From Gnetum montanum (Eukaryota > Streptophyta > Gnetopsida > Gnetales > Gnetaceae): a stretch of DNA of 64,000 nt. How positions within the stretch are numbered: the first letter of the stretch is position 1; the number at the start of each line of letters is the position of its first letter. The notes under the pieces were generated by a model, which did not search any database, had not been told where the DNA came from, and saw only the letters and a list, made by a program, of their open reading frames with translations. The position numbers and the translations under genes were made by a program. Where the stretch lies: contig MNCI01002657.1 in NCBI GenBank assembly GCA_015680685.1, positions 261,617 to 325,616 on the forward strand, in the 5' to 3' direction. This document shows, in pieces, positions 46,330 through 58,679 of the stretch.

Positions 46330-47390
46330 TAACCTTATTAGGATTGACGTGTGTTCTTGCTTTGGACACTACAAAGCCAAGCATCATATTAGTTTTTGAT
46401 ACCAAAGAAATACTTCTTAGGATTGATCCTAAGTTAATATTTGAGGCATTGTGTAAGCACTAAGTCAAGGTCATTTGCAAGTTCATTGGCCACTTTGGAT
46501 TTGACTGCTATGTCATCCATATAGTCGTTAAGTAACCCAAGCATGTAGTCACTAAATATGTACGACATGGATCATTCATAGGTTATGCCTACATTATTTA
46601 GACTAAATGGCATCATGATATAATAAAATATTCCCCAAGGAGTTATGAAGGTTATCTAAAGTTGATGCTTTGGGTTAATCCTAAATTGGTTGTATCTAGA
46701 GAACCCATCCATGAAGGATAACAAGGCATGTTAAGTTGCAGTATCAATGAGTTGGTTAATACTAAGTAAAGGAAAATTAACTTTAATAGTTTTGTTATTT
46801 AAGTCTTATAAATCAATGTAAATATGTATGCTCCCATTTTTCTTAGGGACTACCACTATGTTGGACACCCAATCTGCATAGTCGATAGCTCAAATGAAAC
46901 ATGTTATCGAAAGTTTCATGATCTCATCATGAATTGCTAGGGTTAAATCTAGTCTAATTTTGTGAACCTTTTGCTTAACTAGCTGGATACTAGTGTCAAT
47001 TATAATTTTGTGTTGTATTAGGCCTGGATCAAGAGTTGACATATCTTCATATAACTAGGCAAAGACTTTAATCTTATCCTAGAGGACCTTGGTGATGTCT
47101 TGAGCCTATTGGGGTTTAAGTGAGGAACTTAAATTTAGTATTTTCTACTCAACATTATGCGTTGTGTCTAGAACCTTAGCTAGAGAGTCTTCAATAATGT
47201 CACTAGCCTTAAGGGTTTTAAGTAGGTTTTTAGGCCATTCGAGGGCTTTGCTATAGAGTCTATGTGGTCAATTGGGCTCTTAGGCTCAAGATCTAAGTAA
47301 TTGAGGTCAATGAATCATTCAACATCACCATGAGGTCCACTTAGGCTTAGGGGTAAACTAAGTTGATCTAGGTGTCCACACTCCAGTCTT
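46330..47390 (-). pseudogene. Reverse transcriptase remnant (element E)
   Basis: Minus-strand translation shows MPFSLNNVG near 46,580-46,610, and LLNDYMDDIAVKS, with the YMDD catalytic box, near 46,490-46,530. A WRM-, FTLIYK-type region is near 46,800-46,860. This is gypsy RT with the YMDD spelling, in contrast to FMDD in A and C. Broken by several stops. Confidence 0.8.
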
Positions 47391-47479
47391 GCACATCAAT
47401 GATAAACACATTAAGTGGTACTTGTGTGAAAAAAATGAGTAAATAATGTCAAAGTAATGTAAAATACTTTAGCAATAAT

Positions 47480-47960
47480 GCATAGATGAGTTAGAACACA
47501 TTAAATCAAAGGCCAAACATGGTTTGCACATGGTAAACAATCATTATAAGAGGTAGGTTATGGTAAATAAGGTAAAACATAAACTAAATGATGTAGAATG
47601 GGGCCAAATGAAGGCCAAATGATGGTTGAATATGACCAAATGATGGTCAAATGATGGTTGAACTCCATAAAAATGATGTTAAGTAAGGTCAAATAAGATC
47701 ATAAAGATGTCAAATGACATTAATTGATGTCATCAACTAAGATCCAAATGATGCCAAATGATGGAGAAGTATGGTGGAATAGAGCCAAATGATTTAAAAA
47801 TGAAGCCAAATGACACTAAGTGAGATGGAAATGATAAACAATAATGTGAAACAAGGTTAAGTTAAGCCAAAACATAGTGAAAAAGGCCAAAATAGGTAAG
47901 GTAGGTAACATATGGTAAAACATGATCAATCTTATCAATTAGAATCATATTTTACTAGTT
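47480..47960. repeat. Short-period repeat built on CCAAATGATG
   Basis: Between about 47,585 and 47,825 the words CAAATGATGG, CCAAATGA and AAATGATG recur many times with irregular spacing. A purine-rich stretch with GGTAAA words flanks it. The last part, TAGTTTTAGGCCTTAGCAGG at about 47,955, recurs in similar form near 54,820. No coding potential is visible. Confidence 0.7.
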
Positions 47961-48069
47961 TTAGGCCTTAGCAGGCCATGGTGGAAGGCTCCAAGGTCAA
48001 TGGGAGAGTTTAGGCACTTAAGAAGGTCATTTGAGCCTTTGTGATAGAAAAAATGAGGCCTTTTGTAAT

Positions 48070-49500
48070 AAATACGCTGGTCCCTACAGAAAATATGCTG
48101 GCGAACATATTTATTGTAGGGCTTAGCGTATCTTTTAAGGAAATTTGAGTTTTGGGATTTATTTGGACCAGTTTTTTGGTTTCGATGCTTTGAAATGTCA
48201 GTGCCGTGGAGTGGGAGTAGGAATTAGTCAATTTTGATGTTGATTTAATCCTCTAAAGTCACTACATGCTGTAAATAGTTAGAAAATATGCTAGCCAGTG
48301 TATGTAATTCCCATGCCAGTGTATCTTTACAAACAAAATTATTTTCTAGTATTTCAGACTTGAAGGTTTGGCTTTAGGAACCTTGTAGGGCAGTGCAAGG
48401 ATGTTAGGGTTGCAGAATGATCATTTTGGTATCAAAATAGGTCAACAAAAGTGTAGTTTGGAGCCTTCTAGCTAAAAAATACTTTGTCTCACATATTTTT
48501 TCCTTGAACCTAGCACATAAATGATGAAATTTGGACTTTTCATGCTTAAACTAAGGTGATGTTGTATCTAGTTTTAGGCTTTAGGATTCTAGGATTCTCT
48601 AGTTGAATTTCAATTAATTTGGAGTGTCATAAGGCTGTTAAAATTTCCACAAAAATCAAAAATACACTAGCCAAAATATTTGTGATAATTCCAATGTATC
48701 TTTTGTGGAATCTAGGGTTTTGGGGTAGTTTGGATGATTAATCAACTTGGTTTTTTGACTTCTAGGGTCACTGGTATCTACAGCTAGGGTTTAGGCTTGA
48801 GACTGATGATTCAAGAGCTCATTGGAGACTTCATTTGGTTACTTCTTAAAAATATAGTAGCCAACATATTTAGTAGTAGAGCCAATGTATAAATGGAGGA
48901 TTTGACTAACTTTGACCATTTCTTAGCTTAGTTTTTGAGGTTTGATGGCTATCAGAGTCTCTAAATAGGTTCTTGGATTGGAGTGAGGCATTTGGAGGCT
49001 AATTGGACTAGTTTATGGGATGTTCTTAGTTCTTGAAATTTATATGCTAGCCAACATATTTAATGCTCATCCCAGTGTATCTTTTAGGGTTTGGTTAGTT
49101 TTGACCTATTTTCAACTTATTGTTTGTTGTTCCAAGGTCACTAGAGGCTTGGGGTAAGTGTTAGGGCTAGGGTTAGAAATTTGTAAGATTATTGGAGGTC
49201 TTATTTATTAATGTTGTGATCCATCTCTCCAAAAATACACTAGATAGTGTATTTTATGCTCATACTAGTGTACTTTTGAAGGATATATGGATTTAGACAT
49301 CTTTTGATAAGGTTTCATGGTTTTGGGGCTTCCAAGGCTTTAATTAGGGTTTTAGGTTAGGCTTGATGGTTTTAGAGGGTTAGTGAAGGTCTAGTTTGTG
49401 TCTATTATAATCATTCTTAGCATACATGTGCTATACAACACATCTTTGGCCTATAGTCCATGTATAAATACTTAGAATGTTTTGTTTTTAGTGCTTTAGG
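48070..49500. repeat. 190-bp tandem array, about eight diverged copies
   Basis: A motif of the form TATGCTAGCC-(AAC)ATATTT, followed about 20 bp later by CCAGTGTATCTTTT, recurs at 48094, 48287, about 48477, 48663, 48853, 49043, 49236 and about 49426. The spacing is 186-193 bp. Between the motifs other shared words recur, for example TTTAGGCTT and TCACTxxxxGCT. Copies are diverged but the period is strict. The same CTAGC words appear in the LTR minisatellite and the leader of E, so the array probably belongs to E. Confidence 0.85.
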
Positions 49501-50738
49501 TCATTTTTAGGAACTAGAGTTCTCTAGTGGAAATACCTAGGGTCCTAGCTAAGGATGAGGCTTTATTGACCACAATGGATCTAGGATGGATGACTGGGAG
49601 ATGCACCTTGGCCATGGTTGTATATTGCAATCCATTCCAAGGTTTCAATGTTTGCTTGGACATAATTCCCTAGCCTATTTTTGGTTTAAGGTCTTAAATC
49701 CCTTTGTATCAGGATTTTTTATGGTTTGTTTGGGAGGTGTTCTATGGGGCCAATCCAATACTAAAAGGTTATTTGAAATTCAGAACCAAGCACCTAGTGT
49801 ATTTATGACTTTCTATATGTGAACATCGAGTTCACTGGGTGTTGGATAGGCATTGTGGGCATGAAGGTTGCTACAAAAATGCATAAATACATGGAGGGGT
49901 TTTTCATGAAAATTTTGTGCAAACTATTTTCTCTAACTTGGTTCTTGTAGGAAGTGCCCTATATAGTTGTAGTTTTAGCTACCGGGCATGCAAGCTTCCC
50001 AACTCTCATTGGTAGTGTTCGTCTACTTTTTGTATTTTGTTGGATATATTTAAGGCCTCTAATGGTTATTTATATGGTGCATATTGGTTTTTAGCAACAT
50101 CTTAAATTTCTTCAAATTTTTATCTAGCTTCCCTAGAGTTTTTACTATAGCTATTTCACTATAAACTAGGATTTCTAGCCAAAATTTCATTCAATTCATG
50201 TTAAATTTTTTACAGCTGTTAATGCATTATTAATCATGGGTTTAAACTTGTTATAGGCTTTTTATCATAGTTTAATGATTGCCATAAAATTTCTATAATT
50301 GTTTATACATACTTCAACTATGTGATTGCCATCAATGTCTAAGGTTACTTGGGTTTTTACTTAGTTTTTAGTTGAATTTTATTTTTGTTCATGGTTGTAA
50401 CATTAGATTTAGTTGTTTTGTGTTGTATGTTGATGTCGAAATTATAGTTATTATTTTTGTTTAGTGTTGTTGAATTTTTGATTATTGTTATATATTTTTT
50501 AATGGCTATGCTTAGTTATGCAGGGTCTTTTTGAAATCCATCCTAGTGGTTGTTGAACTAGTGGGAATTTTATGTTACATAAATACACTAAGATTGAATA
50601 GCATGTCCCCCACCATTATTCAATCATGGTTCTCTTTGGTTTAGGCCTAGGGCCAAAAATTTCTTAGCATTCTTTCTTTAAAACTTTAGTGTGATCTTAT
50701 GGTCACACTTGGTCACTGATACCACAATTGTATTGCAG
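49500..50738 (+). other. T-rich region upstream of the spliced unit
   Basis: Contains one open piece (49,586-49,822, 78 codons, hydrophobic, not recognised) and long T-rich stretches. It could contain the promoter and first exon of the opposite-strand unit; a CAG acceptor-like site at 50,738 would then end its last upstream intron. Nothing else is visible. Confidence 0.35.
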
Positions 50739-53700
50739 AGACTTTGCTGCCCAATTCTACCAACTGCATTACCAAGTTCATGGTAGATGATCTTGCCACT
50801 TGTGTGGAAGGTGACCATCATGATGACAAGTACATACCAAAAATACCCAAGTTATCCCAAATTTGGGATATGCCTGAGTTTATCTAGTACAATGCCAATA
50901 ACACATTGATGATAGGTCATCGAGTCCACACTTTGTTCCAAAATCCTCTTGGCACCTTCTACCACTTGCAAGCAAAAGTGCCATCCTAAATTTTTTGTTC
51001 ACTACTTTTTTTCATTAGGCTATTTAATTTTAATAATTTTTTATTCCATTCATATGTTTTAGGTATAGAGTGCATGATGGAGGATTAGTTAAGAGTGATT
51101 AGGTCCTACCCTTGGCATACACAACATTGAAGGTTTTTGCACAAGGATCTTTTGTAAGACTTGTGGTGTTGGAGTAGCTTAGAGATGATTTCGACAAATA
51201 CACTTTATGTTACTTCCAAGTCTACCATAAGTGTGTGATCAATAAGACTACTCATATTTGGTGGCACCTTTTAGAATTAAGCATATATGCACCCATGGCT
51301 TCTAGGGCCCCTGCGTTGCTTAGACCATGTAAGAAAATTTATTAGTTCTTATTTTTTAATGTTTTGGTTGTTAATGTCAATGTTCTCTAGTTGTGTTATT
51401 TTTTTGTTACTTACGCCTTAATTTTTTAATTAATTTAACTATGTGGTTATGAGTTTAATTTTAATTTTTTTACTATGTTTGTTGCATATATATATTTTGG
51501 TTTTGTATGATGTGCTCATGCTTATAGGCTAATTGGCTATTCATGTTGTGTTGTAGGTCTTATGTTCAAATCTACTATTATTGCAATCACCTTGGGATGT
51601 GCAAAGGAAACACTAATTCTCAAGTGGGGTGAAGTAGATTCAAGATAGGAGTGGTTGGGTTGTAGAGCACCTAGAGAGATCCAGGAAAGGACTGTTAATG
51701 TAGGTTTACTCAATCTATTTATGACTCCTAGTTCATTAATTCCTATTGTAGAGATGGTGAATGTTATTGACTCCTTTAACAAGGGAGGCAAGAAATTCAT
51801 TTCTCATGTTCATGATGTGCCTATCACCTTGGGCATCAATGAATCCACATTCAGCGATCTCTTTGGCATACCTTACGATGACATGAAGGTTGCCACTAGA
51901 GTAGGGAAAGAGGTGGACCATAAGGAGGAGGTTGAAGAATGGCTTAAATCTCATCATGGTAGCAATGGGTTGCCTCTAGACTAGTGCCAGGTCATAGAGG
52001 TCAATGAAATGTATCCATTTTTCTACTCTAGAGGATTTCCCATGTTGCTATCATAGAAGAAGGTCCTTGGTATATGAAAAGCTTGAAACATGAAGAAGGT
52101 CCTCATTGAGGATGCTAAGTTCAACTGGATTACTCACTTGGTCTCTAGGCTACTAGATTAGACCCAAAAATTCAAGAGAAACCTTGTGATGATATGCCAT
52201 ATGCATTTTTCATTTTTTGTAGCATATCTAAGGAGGTTTGCTGAATTCTCGGTGGTCAAGAAGGATGAAAAATGGATGAGTCCATGATCCATCCCAATTT
52301 TCCAAACCTTGTGTGAAACATATTGTTCTAGCCATGTAGGTTCAAAACCCACTAAATGAGGATATTGGGGACTTGTTGTTAGTTACCACTAAGAAATTTA
52401 ATGGTGTATGTTGTCCTTCCCCTAACAACATAAGGATTGAGCCCCATATTACCCATGGGAATGCCAAAAGAGCCAAGGAGATACGTGCAAATGTTGATGG
52501 TGTAGCTAAAGCAAAGTTGAAGTAGTCACTAGTTAAAAAGATGGTTACTATTGTTTAGTAGCCAACAAAAAAGAAGACATCCCTTAGGATTGGCCAAGCA
52601 CATCACATTAATTCAGGTATGTTCTAATTACATTTTTTCTTATTTTGGCTCTTATGTTATTTTGCATATTTTTTATGTTTTGTGCATGTTTATGTTATCG
52701 TATTATTTTTATAAAGAATTCACTAACTTATTCTACTTTTTGCCTTTGCCATTCTTGTAGGGAAACAACAAGAACTTGCAACCCAGGCTATAGTAGAGGT
52801 GAAGATAAAACACCAAGAAGAGGAGGCACTAAGGTAACAAGAGGAGGATGAACTAGCACCCAATGAAGCATTGGATGCCTTATATTCCATATTTGAAGAT
52901 TCAATGTTTGATGATGAAACTCACGTTGACATCCCACCTAGTCCCTCAAGTATTTATGCATTTTAGTCTATGTGTCATATTTTATAGTTTCATGTTAAAA
53001 TTTGTTTTAATGTTTAGTTATGTTGATGGTTATACTTGTTGTAGTGCCTAAGTCCCTTCTAGAATCATCCACTTCCATGTTTTTTATGAAACCATGGGCT
53101 GAAGTTCTTGATAAGAATGAGTTTATGCATAGTGTGGTCGAAGACATGATAGATTTGTTGCAATAGTTAGCTCCCAATGTTGGTAAGAACAATAGCATAT
53201 CTTACCTAAAAATTGTTTTTATTTATATTTTGTTTTGCATTTTTTGTCTTTTCATGTTTTATGGTTACATGGTCTTAGTTGTTTAAAGTGTTTTTGGTTA
53301 TTTTTGTTGTTTACTAGTTTTATGTGTATAATTTTGTTATGTTATTTACAGTGTTCAAGGTTGGATGGGATTCTAAGCATGATATTGAGCTTGACAAGTT
53401 GCCTACCCTGCCACCTAAAGTGGAAAATTTTCCATGATGGTTAACTGAAGGAGCCATTGAATGTGCCATGTTATGTGCTAGAACTTCATGGGAATGCCAA
53501 TGTTCTAATGAATTCAAATGGGAAAGAGTTGTTGCATTGGAAAAAGAGAACAAGCAATAGGAAAAGGAGATAAAAGACCTTAGGGGACCACAAGGAGTTT
53601 GTAGAGGCTCATGTAGCCACTAGAGACTTCTTGCATACTGAGGAGATAGAATGGTCACACTACTAGAATGCCATCCATGAAAAGGTTGCTCTAACTAGGA

Positions 53701-54380
53701 GTAATGCAAAAAAGGACATCTAGATGGACGTGTTAGTTTGTCAAATTGGAGATTGGAAGGACTATTGTGCTTTGGTCTTTGAGTGGGGCAAGACACAAAA
53801 GGACCACAAGCACAAATATATGGCGGAAAAGGAGAGTTATTACAAGTGGTTATAGGAGGAGGCTATAAAGAGTTGAAAGTTTGAGATGTTTGTGTAGGGA
53901 ATCAATGTAGAGGATGCCTTCATATTGTTTGAAGGATCTTTGGTGGTGTTTGATTCCCCTACTCCTTAGATTACTACCATTTTAGAAGAGGCAACTATTT
54001 CCACCATTTCACAAGAGCCTCAACATGGATTGATATTAAGAGGAGGAACATCTTGAGGGGTGTACATCTTGGGGGAGTAGACTGGACAAACATGAATGAA
54101 GAATAGATTCTTCATCATTTAGAGACTGGTCTTTTAAACTTTCCTCTAGAAGACCTTACATGAAAACCCCACAGGTTTGCTCTTAAGCTTTTTAGTTTAG
54201 TTTGTATTTTTTTATTTTTGTTTTATTATTTTCATTGTTATGTTTTGGCTACATAGGTTACTAATTAATTTTTTTGTTTTTTGTTTTTTTTTGTTGTGAT
54301 GTAGGCACTAGCTGATGGCAGTAGCCCTAGTGGGCATGATGATGATGATGTTCCTCCTCCTTCTTTAGTTTTGCCTTAGG
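50739..54380 (+). CDS. Spliced unit of unknown function, antisense to element E (decayed)
   Basis: Coding-like stretches are separated by T-rich introns with good GT...AG borders: 51329-51556, 52617-52760, 52950-53044, 53183-53351 and 54175-54304, and probably one ending at 51062. The longest open exon piece (51,655-51,984, 109 codons) reads like a folded protein (MTPSSLIPIVEMVNVIDSF, FSDLFGIPYDDMKVATRVG). Later parts are acidic (DALYSIFEDSMFDDETHVD), then charged and coiled-coil-like, and the end is HDDDDVPPPSLVLP before TAG at 54,378-54,380. Several stops in exons 3, 4 and 6 mark it as decayed. I do not recognise the family. Some Tat-lineage elements carry an antisense ORF; relation to that is inference. 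Confidence 0.6.
51655..51984 (+). pseudogene. Best preserved exon piece of the antisense unit
   Basis: 109 codons open from MGCRAPREIQ to SHHGSNGLPLD, inside the third proposed exon (51557-52616). The upstream part of the same exon is in frame with one TAG just before (about 51,646). Mixed hydrophobic and charged composition without low complexity suggests a real ancestral protein domain. No motif assigned. Confidence 0.6.
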
Positions 54381-55110
54381 CCTACTAGTGTGTTCATGTT
54401 TTCACTGTTTGTAGTTGTGATGTTGATGTTTTTTATCATTGGATATTCATAGTTGTTGGAGACTATGATTATTGTTCATTGTTATTCATTTTATTGTTGC
54501 ACGGTGCAACCATGGCTATTAGACTCTTATTTATTTTTGGTTATCATTGTTAACTAAATTTTTATATTTCACACTATGTGACTATGGCTATTGAACTTGG
54601 ACACTTTGGTTATAATATTTTTAGTTTTGCCAATATGTTTAGCATTTTTAGTTTTATGTATTTTATGTTTTATTTTGTATAAAAGGCTATGTTGGTAAAG
54701 GACAAGGCTATAAGGTAAACATTTATAACATGTGAAATGGTATAGTAATCAAGCAAAATAAAGTGCAAACTATGGTATAATAACTGTAATAATAAGGAGA
54801 AAGAGGTTATAAATGCATTGCTAGTTTTAGGCCTTGACAAGCCACCAGTTTAAGGCCTTGGTAGGCCATATTAAAATTTTTATTAAGTTTTTATGTTTTA
54901 AAATTCTTATGGTAGTTTTCAAGTTTTAAAAATTTTTATGTTTTCTAAAGGAAATCATGAAAGGTAAATCATGAATAAGAACAAGTTATAAATTTTGTGC
55001 ACAATAAGACTAAGACAAGGCAATGCATGGTAAAGAAAAATGATATGTGTAAACAAAATTTTAAAACTAGGCTATGAAATAAAAGTAAGAGAAAAGGTCA
55101 CATGGTCATT
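54381..55110. other. AT-rich spacer after the antisense unit
   Basis: No coding signal. Contains two forms of the TTTAGGCCTTGxxxxGCCA word (about 54,822-54,870), also seen at 47,955, and A-rich GGTAAA stretches resembling 47,480-47,600. These similar flanks bracket the array plus antisense unit. Confidence 0.55.
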
Positions 55111-55399
55111 AACATAGGGACAAGTGAGTAAGGGATGTACTCAATCATGCAACTACTTCCTAATCTTTGAAAGATTAGGAAGAGTATATGGCCTCCATTG
55201 TACAATCTTGTACTCCTTGGTTTTCTCACTAACTATGTTGAATGTGAGCTTTTCCCATGCTATGTCCACGATTTCGTTGTCTTTGGGCTTGGCTTGGTCT
55301 TCTCCATCAAGTCTCTCGACTTTGCTTTTGATATTAGGAGTTTGTTTCTAAATCTTAACTTTGAACCCTTGCTCCACATTAACACTATTGAATGTAAAG

Positions 55400-55810
55400 G
55401 GAATTACACTATCACCATGAATAATTATTTCACCTCCCTTATAAGGCAAGTGAGTTTCTTGGTGGATGGGGGAGGAAGCTACTCATAATTAAGCTAGCCA
55501 GGGCCTCACTAGGATGAGATTGAATCCTAGTATCTTTTCCATCATCAAGAAGTTGGTAGAATTGGGGAATTTTTCCCCTATTATGAAGTCTAATGAGATG
55601 AAACCCTTTACTACTCCCTATGATCTATTAAAGGATTTAAGAGTAGAGGAAGGAGTACTTTGCATGTGCTTCACTAGGCCTAACCATTCAACAATGGTAA
55701 AAGATATGACACTGGTGGTAGCCCCATTGTCAAGTTGCACCATGTGTACCTTGTATTGCTTAACTCTTATGGTTATGAAGAGATGGATCCTTATTATATT
55801 ACCATCCTAG
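55400..55810 (-). pseudogene. Protease remnant (element E)
   Basis: On the minus strand VHMVQLDNGATTSVI (about 55,700-55,745) gives a DNGA loop where a retropepsin has D(S/T)GA. Later come ILGFNLILVRPWL (about 55,500-55,540; compare the usual ILGRPWL) and a GEIIIHGD stretch (about 55,400-55,440). It would process the polyprotein; the Asn at the active-site position and broken flanks suggest it is inactive. Confidence 0.7.
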
Positions 55811-58677
55811 GGGTTGGTATTAACTTCACTATTGTAAAAAATTAGTGTAGTTGACTTCATTTCTTCCCTAGGTAAAGGTGGCACCATCACTGCATGAATG
55901 GATTCTTCATTGGCAGGAATGTCCTCACTAATGGAAATTAAAGTTAACATCTTTACTAAGGCTTCATGTGAATAGAAGAGATCATTACTAGGTCATATAG
56001 GCTAAGAGAGATGCTTTTCTATTTCAAGGAAAATTTCACCTATTCCATGGGGTTGAGAAAGTCTTTGTCATTTGCTATTAATTTCTCATTCTTATTGATC
56101 CTAAATTTCTTCATTCTTCCCAAGATTTGAACTTCATTCTTTAAGGCTTGTAGCTTAGCCTCCTTTCCTTTATTTTATTATTTTTCGTCCTTCCTTGGCT
56201 AACTAGTTAAGGCATTTTGAGCATTGTAGCTCATGGGAATGATTGAAATTGGAGTGGGCTTTTTGAGCCCACTTCCTTCCAAGCCTTTGATTGCCTATTG
56301 TATTTGACCTTGGGCTTTGGGGAAAACTATTTATGTTTCTTGGTAGGTGATTTCTTGTTGTTGGGTTACGAAGAAGTCATTGTGTTGGCCACCATGGGAG
56401 GATGTTGGTTAGTTTGGGTTGAAGGTTTGGTGGTAGCACGAGAGGGAACTCTAATGAAAAATGATTGTATGGGAGGCACTAGTGATGGTATCCTTGAAAA
56501 AAAAGGAGCCATCGAATTAGATGAAGTTGAAGGACCCTTTTTATTATGAGGAGGTACTTGAATCACAAATTGCCCCCTAGCAAGTCTCGGGTTATTGTTG
56601 ATCTTGAATGCTACTATTGTGCATGGGCTACTATTTCATTCAATGGGTGTTTGTGTACTGGCATAGATTGGTTTTGAGACCTAATCAGGTTAGAGCTTTT
56701 GAGAATTAGCTCTTTATTTTCTTTCATTTTTGCCAGGTTATTCTTTAAGGCTAAACAAAAATTGGTACCATGACTAGATAATTGATGATAGTAGTAAAGT
56801 TGGTTAAGTTTGAAGTACTTCGATATTGGTGGGTAATCCTTGAATGCCATAGTGGGATCCTTAGTGATTTTGCACAATCAATCATGCATCTTGTAGGCAT
56901 TTTCAACATTTTCTAGTATTGGATTTGGCCACTTTTGAATAATTGGCCAAGGAGCTTGGATGGTTTCAATGGTAACTTCGTGTACTTTGACCGATCTTTC
57001 CTCTCAAAGTTAGGCCTTCTGTAATTTGAGGCAGAGGACACTAATGTTGATGATTGGTTGGTTGTGGTAGAGCCTTGGGTTGACTTATTTTTGGCCCCTA
57101 CGTAGTCTTATTTTCTTTGGCTATAGTAGCCATGGCTACATGGTTTTGTTTCTTCCTATCCTTGTCCTTCCTTGTGTGTTAATTCTTGTATGATATGTAG
57201 GTAGGATCATGGCTAGCCTTAGTGGCATCCTCTATGTTTTTGGTTTGTGAGAAAGCTTGGCTAAGGAATTGTGGATCTAAATAATATAGTTTGGACTTGA
57301 TGAAATAATCGACCATCCTCTTGAAAATGGTTGGAAGGTGGATTTTGGCTATAGATTTAGGAATCTCATTAAGTAAAGCATTCCATCATTGGATAAACTT
57401 TTGGATAGGTTTAATACGCCCTTATTTGATCTTCATTAATTGGTCAAGGGTGGTTTCCATTTTCAAGTTGTACTTAAAATGATTCACAAATTGTAAAATC
57501 AAGTCCTCCAATGAGGTAATAGATCTCCTAGGCAATGCATGATACTAGTTTGAGGCTTTTACGATAAGGGACATGGGGAAGATGGGCATGATGGTGTGTA
57601 GCCAAGCCTACAACAACAAGCATTTAGAATGGAAGGTGGTGAGATGTGCATTGGGATTAACCTCACCATTGTATTTGGTAAACTATGGTATAGGAATGCT
57701 TGATGGAAGAGTAATTTGGAGGATTTTCAAACTAATGGGATCATCTTGGTAAAAGTCTATTATTTTTACTATTTGTTTGGTGGAAGTCTTAAGCTTACAT
57801 AGATCTTCTGTGAGGCCTTAGAACATTTGAAAGGCCTAATCTAGGCCTTGAAGTACTTTAGTAGGTTGTGGACTCTATAAAAATGGTTGTGGGGGAAGCT
57901 GGGAGGCTTGTGGCCTCACGATGGTTAATGGCAAGGATGGAAGAGGTTATGTGATCATGGTTGTAGGGGGGTTGAATAGTGAAAAGAGGTATGAACTAGT
58001 ACTTAAGAGGCAAACAGGAAAAAAAGAGTATGGAAAGCTTGAGTGACATGGGATCCCATTGAGGGGTCCACTAGAATAGAGAAGGGATAAGCTATGGTGA
58101 AGCAAGGTTATGTTGTAAATGACATGGATAAGAAGAGTGAGGTCGATTGAGGCATGGGTTATGCTTAGTAAGTGGCAATGATGGGCATTGATCCAAACAT
58201 GGTAGGATGAGCATGTGGAGAAGAAGGTTGGGGAACCTACACTGTAAAAGATGCAAGAGAGGCTAAAATGGATGTGATGGTTTGGGGGGATGATTGCCGG
58301 AAAAGGCTCCTAATGAAGGCATCAGATTCTGGCTTTGCCTTGAACTCATCTTGCTCCTCATGGTGACTATGTGAGTTAATTTTCTTACTCAATTCATCCA
58401 TATATATTAATTTGGCTAGTATGCACATATGGATTTTAGTTAGTTTTATTTTGCCATAGGGGAAGGGGATGTATTCATTCTCATGTTTATGGATTATGTC
58501 AAACTCACACTTGAATTTAGATTTCATGCATGGGATGAGTAGCCTGGATTGGATTTTTTTGCATATGAAATTATAATATTCTTCATTTATCATAATGAAG
58601 TTTAGGATTTGGCCTCTATGCTTAAGCAATTGTCTACACTTAATTGCAAATAGGTCCTTGGGATTATATATGTGCAT
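55810..58677 (-). pseudogene. gag and N-terminal region (element E)
   Basis: Minus-strand frames from MHIYNPKDLF (58,677) to about 56,000. The first 146 codons (58,237-58,677) are open and well formed, with charged and aromatic residues but no named motif. The Gag core is about 57,000-57,800. A further open piece at 56,614-56,877 resembles the knuckle-linker part (ISKYFKLNQLYYYHQLSSHG and CLALKNNLAK), where the HxxxC-type pattern is degenerate. Gag would form the particle. Confidence 0.65.
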
Positions 58678-58679
58678 TG

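Noticed and set aside
48070-49500. 190-bp array as a CRISPR array
   Set aside because: The repeats are diverged throughout the unit, there are no short identical repeats with unique spacers, and the context is a plant retrotransposon.
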